Shown: positions 26,020-29,538 of the stretch, in pieces
Position numbering within the stretch: position 1 is the first letter of the stretch
Layout of the letters: every line of letters begins with the position of its first letter
Position numbers and translations under genes: made by a program
Notes under the pieces: model-generated
What the model saw: the letters and a program-made list of their open reading frames with translations, nothing else
Databases searched by the model: none
Told to the model about the DNA's origin: nothing
Origin: an uncultured Eubacteriales bacterium
Lineage (GTDB): Bacteria > Bacillota > Clostridia > Oscillospirales > Acutalibacteraceae
Assembly: GCA_905198155.1 (NCBI GenBank)
Contig: CAJKBQ010000031.1
Location: forward strand, 1-29,538
Reading direction: 5' to 3'
DNA: 29,538 nucleotides

Positions 26020-27099
26020 TTATTTGCTTTCGCCGGTGTATTCCGTGTAGGGGATGTTGACGCGCCAGGTGCCGACAACGTTGGCAGAGTCGATGCCTTC
26101 AAACGTAGACTTGCCGCCCAGCATATTCTGCGTGATGGTGGTAATGGCAGATGCCATACCGTCGGCATCCTGTTTGATGGTACCGATCATGTTGCCTTTG
26201 GAAATGGCGTCTTTGGCCCCGTCGATGGCGTCCACGCCGAACACCGGAATGGTTTTGCCGGTGCCGTTGTTGTAGCCGGCGGTTTGCAGGCTGGCGATAG
26301 CGCCCATCGCCATGTCGTCGTTGTTGGCGATGACCAGCTCAACCATGTTTTTGTTGGATTCGCTGTACTGCGCCAGCACGGTGTTCATATAGTCGGTCGC
26401 AGCGGCCGAGGACCACGCGCCGTTCTGGTCCACCAGGTATTTGTTGCTGTTGGACGGATCGTAGAATTCCAGTTCCGGTTTGCCGGCCGCGGCCAGCACT
26501 TTGTTCGCGTCTTCCACGCCGTACTGCGTGCGGGCGATGGCTTCCATGTTGCCTTCCTGGCCTTTGAACATCACATAGCTGATCTTGCCGTCGCCGTTCA
26601 AATCCAGTTTGTCGTAGTTTTCCACGAGGTATTTGCCGATCATTTCGCCCTGCATATGCCCGGCCATTTCATAGTCGGTGCCGACGAACGCGCATTTGTC
26701 GTAGCTGCTGACGACGGATTCATCGACCGACCGGTTGAAAAACACCACCGGCACGCCTTTTTCCTTCGCCATGTTGACGATGTTCTGCGCGGCGTCGTTG
26801 GAGCCGGTGTCCACCACGTTGACGATCAGCAGCTTGGAGCCTTTGGCCAGCGCGGTCGTGACCTGCTCGGTCTGGGTGGTCTGGTTGCCGTTGGCGTCGT
26901 AGTTCTGGTATTTCACGCCGGCTTCTTCGAGCAGCTTGCTCATCGAGGAACGCACGCTGGAAATATAGGCGTCGCCGTAGGTGTAGTAGAACACGGACAC
27001 TTCACCGTCCGACGATCCGCCCGACGCACCGCCGGTGCCACAGGCGGTCAGTCCCAAAACCAACGCGAGCGCGAGAACAATTGCCAAAAATTTCTTCAT
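26020..27099 (-). CDS. mglB: Galactose/glucose-type sugar-binding lipoprotein, MglB-like
   Basis: This 359-residue lipoprotein has a signal peptide and lipobox LTAC with Cys20, then a Gly/Ser linker. The type I binding fold is clear: YTYGDAYISSVRSSMSKLLEE, SKLLIVNVVDTGSNDAAQNIV, VVFFNRSVDES, VELVIANNDDMAMGAI and VFGVDAIDGAKDAI. The calcium loop DLNGDGKIS is a hallmark of MglB, supporting a galactose or glucose ligand. ATG 27099 has AAGGAGG upstream. It is the first gene of the importer operon. Compared with the kinase-linked lipoprotein, it keeps the calcium loop and is the transport component. Confidence 0.94.
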   Translation of the reverse strand: MKKFLAIVLALALVLGLTACGTGGASGGSSDGEVSVFYYTYGDAYISSVRSSMSKLLEEAGVKYQNYDANGNQTTQTEQVTTALAKGSKLLIVNVVDTGSNDAAQNIVNMAKEKGVPVVFFNRSVDESVVSSYDKCAFVGTDYEMAGHMQGEMIGKYLVENYDKLDLNGDGKISYVMFKGQEGNMEAIARTQYGVEDANKVLAAAGKPELEFYDPSNSNKYLVDQNGAWSSAAATDYMNTVLAQYSESNKNMVELVIANNDDMAMGAIASLQTAGYNNGTGKTIPVFGVDAIDGAKDAISKGNMIGTIKQDADGMASAITTITQNMLGGKSTFEGIDSANVVGTWRVNIPYTEYTGESK

Positions 27100-27167
27100 G
27101 ATAGAGAACCTCCTTGATAATGTTTGAATATTTTTCGACTTGGCATCTCTGCCTTGACTGTGACTAT

Positions 27168-27173
27168 ATTATA
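27168..27173 (-). promoter_or_regulatory. -10 box of the mgl-like operon promoter, poor -35
   Basis: TATAAT at 27168-27173 on the minus strand is perfect, but the position 17 nt upstream reads TTTTCT, a poor -35. This suggests activation by a bound regulator, with the YesN-like protein the obvious candidate. The region 27180-27310 is clearly AT-rich against its GC-rich surroundings, and no gene is visible in it. Confidence 0.6.
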
Positions 27174-27328
27174 CCCGGTTTCTCCGAAAAAGAAAATAGA
27201 ATTATTTATCCGAAATGGTCAAAAAATTACGATTTCAAATTTTTTTTGCACCAAAAATCAACGCTTCGACAAAGAATATCACAAATCAAAGATCAACAGT
27301 ACAAAACAAAGAAGAAACAGAAAAGCGC

Positions 27329-27357
27329 TTGCCAAACCGCACGATCGGTGCTATAAT
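27329..27357 (+). promoter_or_regulatory. Promoter of the cobalamin riboswitch unit (TTGCCA-17-TATAAT)
   Basis: TTGCCA (27329-27334) lies 17 nt from a perfect TATAAT (27352-27357). Transcription starts near 27364, about 20 nt ahead of the riboswitch. It is divergent from the mgl-like operon. Confidence 0.85.
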
Positions 27358-27379
27358 ATAGAAAACCGAATATGGGACG

Positions 27380-27547
27380 GATACGGTTCGAACCGCCGAA
27401 CGGCGCAGTAGATCAAAAGGGAATCCGGTCAGAATCCGGAGCAACCGCCATTACTGTATTTGACGGGAATGCCGCGCACCCGTGCGCCATTGGGGCAGCT
27501 GCCCTGAGAAGGCCTGCGCGGCGGTCATAAGTCAGGATACCTGCCGC
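27380..27547 (+). ncRNA. Cobalamin riboswitch
   Basis: The conserved parts appear in order. GATCAAAAGGGAATCCGGTC is at 27411-27430, followed by AGAATCCGGAGC and ACCGCCATTACTGTA (27431-27458). The middle arms contain the CCTGAGAAGGCC motif (27503-27514). The B12 box AAGTCAGGATACCTGCC is at 27529-27545. These match the known cobalamin aptamer consensus closely. The P1 boundaries were judged by eye, and AdoCbl versus MeCbl/aquocobalamin preference was not decided. Two terminator hairpins follow before the first gene, consistent with shut-off by bound cobalamin. Confidence 0.92.
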
Positions 27548-27582
27548 GTCCGGAACGGTTTACCGCAGCTTGGGTGGGAAGC

Positions 27583-27633
27583 GTGCAGCCGATGAACGGC
27601 CGGACGATGGCCGTGGTTTTCTGCACCTTTTTT
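27583..27633 (+). terminator. First terminator-like hairpin of the riboswitch leader
   Basis: An outer stem GTGCAG/CTGCAC (27583-27588, 27621-27626) and an inner ACGGCC/GGCCGT stem are followed by CTTTTTT (27627-27633). It is the likely expression platform of the riboswitch, although internal loops weaken the stem. Confidence 0.6.
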
Positions 27634-27680
27634 GCGCTGCAAACCCCGGAGAATCGTCGCTGCACCGAACGTCTGTTGCG

Positions 27681-27716
27681 CGCTTTTGACCGAACACGGT
27701 GAAAAGCGTTTTTTTT
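27681..27716 (+). terminator. Second, strong terminator of the riboswitch leader
   Basis: A 12-bp stem (27681-27692 with 27697-27708, one G-G mismatch) closes the loop AACA and is followed by eight T (27709-27716). It ends 22 nt before the GTG start of the next gene, so it must be bypassed for expression. Confidence 0.82.
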
Positions 27717-27738
27717 ATCGACAGGGGGGGGAGGCACA

Positions 27739-27972
27739 GTGACGGCGGACGAAAAAAGATTCTGGGCGGAAGAGCTTTTGCGTCAAAAATATCAGGAACT
27801 CGGCAGATTGCCCTGCAAGGACGATTTTGACGAGGAGACCCGTTGCCGGATCAAAGCGTTTCTCGGCCCCTGGCCGCGTGCGCTGGAATCTGCCGGACTG
27901 AAAGAAGTCCGGGCAAAGCCGAAAAAATCCCGGAAACGGAAAAAGAAATCAACGGAGGCTCATTCATTATAA
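27739..27972 (+). CDS. Small orphan protein with homing-endonuclease-associated (HNH) repeat
   Basis: The product is 77 residues long. The start is GTG 27739, with a long GGGGGGGAGG ribosome site 4 nt upstream. Residues 14-53 (LRQKYQELGRLPCKDDFD...FLGPWPRALESAGL) match the homing-endonuclease-associated repeat, a small helical DNA-binding unit. The C-terminus (about 57-72) is very basic, KPKKSRKRKKK. No nuclease motif is present, so it is more likely a DNA-binding protein than an enzyme. It is the first gene after the cobalamin riboswitch and 44 nt ahead of the GLUG gene. Whether it regulates that gene is unknown. Confidence 0.75.
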   Translation: MTADEKRFWAEELLRQKYQELGRLPCKDDFDEETRCRIKAFLGPWPRALESAGLKEVRAKPKKSRKRKKKSTEAHSL

Positions 27973-28016
27973 TAATAATAGAAAGCATGAATGAGGTCAA
28001 TCAGGAGGGATTTTCA

Positions 28017-29538
28017 GTGAAAATCAAACGGAACCGGGCATTTGCCGCGTTTTTGTCGGCAATACTGTCCGTAATGCTGATTCTGTCGGCGATGCCGCTG
28101 ACGGCTGCGGCAGAATCGGCGGACGTGACCATCGCGACGGCTGCGGAGCTGCGGCAGTTCGCGGAGGACGTCAACAATGGTAATACATATGAAGGAAAGA
28201 CCGTCACGCTGACGGCGGATATTGCGCTGGGCGGCGAAAGCGATCCGTGGACGCCGATCGGCACGGACAGCGCGTCGTTCAAAGGCACGTTCGACGGCGG
28301 CAAACACGTCGTGAGCGGGCTGTACATTGCGTCCGGCTCGTCGGTCGGTCTGTTCGGCAGCGTCAACGGCGGTACGGTGAAAAACCTTGTCGTGCGCGGC
28401 GAAGTGACCGGTACGTCGAACGCAGCCGGTGTGGTCGGGAAGCTGACGGCCGGTACGGTGGAAAACTGCGGCAACGAGGCAAATGTGTCCGGCGGCAGCA
28501 ATGTCGGCGGTGTGGTCGGCGCGGTCAATGATGCCTGCACGGTGCGCGGCTGCTACAACGCCGGGAGCGTGTCCGGCACGACCGGCTATATCGGCGGCGT
28601 GACCGGTCAGCATTGGCGCGCCGGTACGGTGGAAAATTGCTACAACGTCGGGACGGTATCCGGCCCGGCGACGGTCGGCGGTGTGACCGGCGGCCACAAA
28701 GCGGCTTCTCCGGTACTGACTAACTGCTACAACGCCGGTCAAGTGACCGACACGACCGGAAATTCGAACAATATCGGCGCAGTGCTCGGCGCAGGCAGAG
28801 GAACGGTCACCAACTGCTACTACCTGACCGGCACCGGCACGGGTCCCAAATCCGGCGTCACCGAAGTGACCGCGATTGACCCGGCGGCGCTGGGCGATGC
28901 GTTTGCGGCGGATACCGACGCGATCAACGGCGGGCATCCGATTCTGGGCTGGCAGGCGAAGCAGCCGGATCTGATTATCGGCACCTACGAGCAGCTGAAA
29001 AGCTTTGCCGACCGCGTTAACGGCGGCGAAACGTTTGAAGGCCAGTGGATTCGCCTGGATGTAAATATCTACCTGGGCGGCGAAAGCAATCCGTGGACGC
29101 CGATCGGTACGGGAAAAGCACCGTTCAAAGGCACGTTCGACGGCGGGTATCACGTCGTGAGCGGGCTGTATATTACGTCCGGCTCGACGGTCGGTCTGTT
29201 CGGCTGCGTCAACGGTGGCACGGTGAAAAACCTTGTTGTGCGCGGCGAAGTGACCGGGTCGTCGAATGTGGCCGGTGTGGTCGGAAATTTGAAAGCCGGT
29301 ACGGTTGAAAACTGCGGCAACGAGGCAAATGTGACCGGTGGCAGCAGCGTTGGCGGTGTGGTCGCGTATGTGGATGGCACCTGCACGGTGCGCGGCTGCT
29401 ACAATGCCGGCGATGTGCTTGCAAACGCCGGGAATTTCACCGGATATTACATGGGCGGCGTGACCGGTCAGCATTGGGGCACGGCCACTGTGGAAAATTG
29501 CTACAACGTCGGGACGGTGTCCGGTTCGGCGACGGTCG
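28017..29538 (+). CDS. Secreted GLUG-repeat surface protein, N-terminal part (runs off the window)
   Basis: At least 507 codons are open to the window end without a stop. GTG 28017 has AGGAGGG upstream; an in-frame ATG at 27987 lacks a ribosome site. A basic start and hydrophobic stretch (8-28) form a signal peptide, with likely cleavage after AAA near residue 32. The rest consists of repeats such as VGLFGSVNGGTVKNLVVRG, AGVVGKLTAGTVENCGN and CYNAGSVSG, typical of GLUG-motif beta-solenoids. Two large modules repeat with a period of 846 nt (see repeats). No anchor or catalytic domain is seen in this part. Such repeats often precede S-layer or ligand-binding domains. Placed behind a cobalamin riboswitch, it may be a corrinoid-capturing surface protein, which is inference. 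Confidence 0.88.
   Translation, partial: MKIKRNRAFAAFLSAILSVMLILSAMPLTAAAESADVTIATAAELRQFAEDVNNGNTYEGKTVTLTADIALGGESDPWTPIGTDSASFKGTFDGGKHVVSGLYIASGSSVGLFGSVNGGTVKNLVVRGEVTGTSNAAGVVGKLTAGTVENCGNEANVSGGSNVGGVVGAVNDACTVRGCYNAGSVSGTTGYIGGVTGQHWRAGTVENCYNVGTVSGPATVGGVTGGHKAASPVLTNCYNAGQVTDTTGNSNNIGAVLGAGRGTVTNCYYLTGTGTGPKSGVTEVTAIDPAALGDAFAADTDAINGGHPILGWQAKQPDLIIGTYEQLKSFADRVNGGETFEGQWIRLDVNIYLGGESNPWTPIGTGKAPFKGTFDGGYHVVSGLYITSGSTVGLFGCVNGGTVKNLVVRGEVTGSSNVAGVVGNLKAGTVENCGNEANVTGGSSVGGVVAYVDGTCTVRGCYNAGDVLANAGNFTGYYMGGVTGQHWGTATVENCYNVGTVSGSATV
28129..29538 (+). repeat. Tandem duplication of an 846-nt module inside the GLUG gene
   Basis: Module 1 begins near 28129 and module 2 near 28975. The blocks GGCGAAAGC(G/A)ATCCGTGGACG and TTCAAAGGCACGTTCGACGG recur at an exact spacing of 846 nt. 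After the insertion of five codons near 29410-29455 the spacing becomes 861 nt. High DNA similarity, with many silent changes, indicates fairly recent in-frame duplication. The second copy is cut by the window edge. Confidence 0.88.

Noticed and set aside
27215..27245. Possible catabolite-control (cre) site upstream of the mgl-like operon
   Set aside because: TGAAATCGTAATTT on the minus strand matches only the first half of the consensus and misses key 3' positions.
28014..29474. A 486-codon open frame on the minus strand opposite the GLUG gene
   Set aside because: Its repeats mirror the GLUG repeats of the plus strand, which has a signal peptide, ribosome site and upstream promoter.
28129..29538. 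Short recurring units resembling a CRISPR or satellite array
   Set aside because: The units are in frame, degenerate and encode GLUG motifs; there are no regular spacers.

Overview
The window reads as a chromosomal stretch of a GC-rich Gram-positive anaerobe of the class Clostridia, probably Oscillospirales/Ruminococcaceae-like. The reasons are a T-box leader, a cobalamin riboswitch, lipobox-type (LxGC/LxAC) binding proteins, YesM/YesN signalling, strong AGGAGG ribosome sites, TTGACA/TATAAT promoters and a palindromic GCTCCCTC/GAGGGAGC intergenic element of the kind I associate with that order. The genus is inference. I see no tRNA, rRNA, CRISPR array, transposase or prophage gene.

Layout. 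1-324: non-coding, with a palindromic repeat, a terminator and an outward promoter. 325-4112 (minus): a three-gene CUT1-type carbohydrate ABC importer (two permeases, then a binding lipoprotein) with no ATPase gene. 4274-6366 (minus): two tandem paralogous membrane proteins with a RING-like zinc module plus a zinc ribbon. 6489-8037 (plus): a DacF-like D,D-carboxypeptidase in which all three catalytic motifs are altered. 8050-11295 (minus): hisS-aspS. 11327-12303 (minus): an unrecognised single-pass membrane protein. 12383-12937 (minus): a corrinoid adenosyltransferase with its own promoter inside the end of the preceding gene. 12921-15589 (minus): a cytoplasmic GH2 glycosidase. 15636-17430 (minus): a TrpB2-type tryptophan synthase beta chain behind a tryptophan-type T-box leader.

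17466-27173 (minus) is a sugar uptake and sensing block: mglB-mglA-mglC-like importer genes, a small InlB-repeat membrane protein, then yesN-yesM-type response regulator and kinase genes, a second sugar-binding lipoprotein and an aldo/keto reductase. The regulator-kinase-lipoprotein genes overlap by ATGA junctions. A perfect 13-bp inverted repeat brackets the regulator's promoter and ribosome site. A lipoprotein next to a YesM/YesN pair and a sugar importer resembles clostridial three-component sugar sensors such as XylFII-LytS-YesN.

27329-29538 (plus) is the most unusual part. A strong promoter drives a cobalamin riboswitch followed by two terminator hairpins, a small orphan protein with a homing-endonuclease-associated repeat, and a secreted GLUG-repeat protein that runs off the window. 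This looks like the front of a vitamin-B12-controlled surface system, perhaps for corrinoid capture; the adenosyltransferase at 12.4 kb would fit corrinoid salvage. Functions beyond the family assignments are inference.
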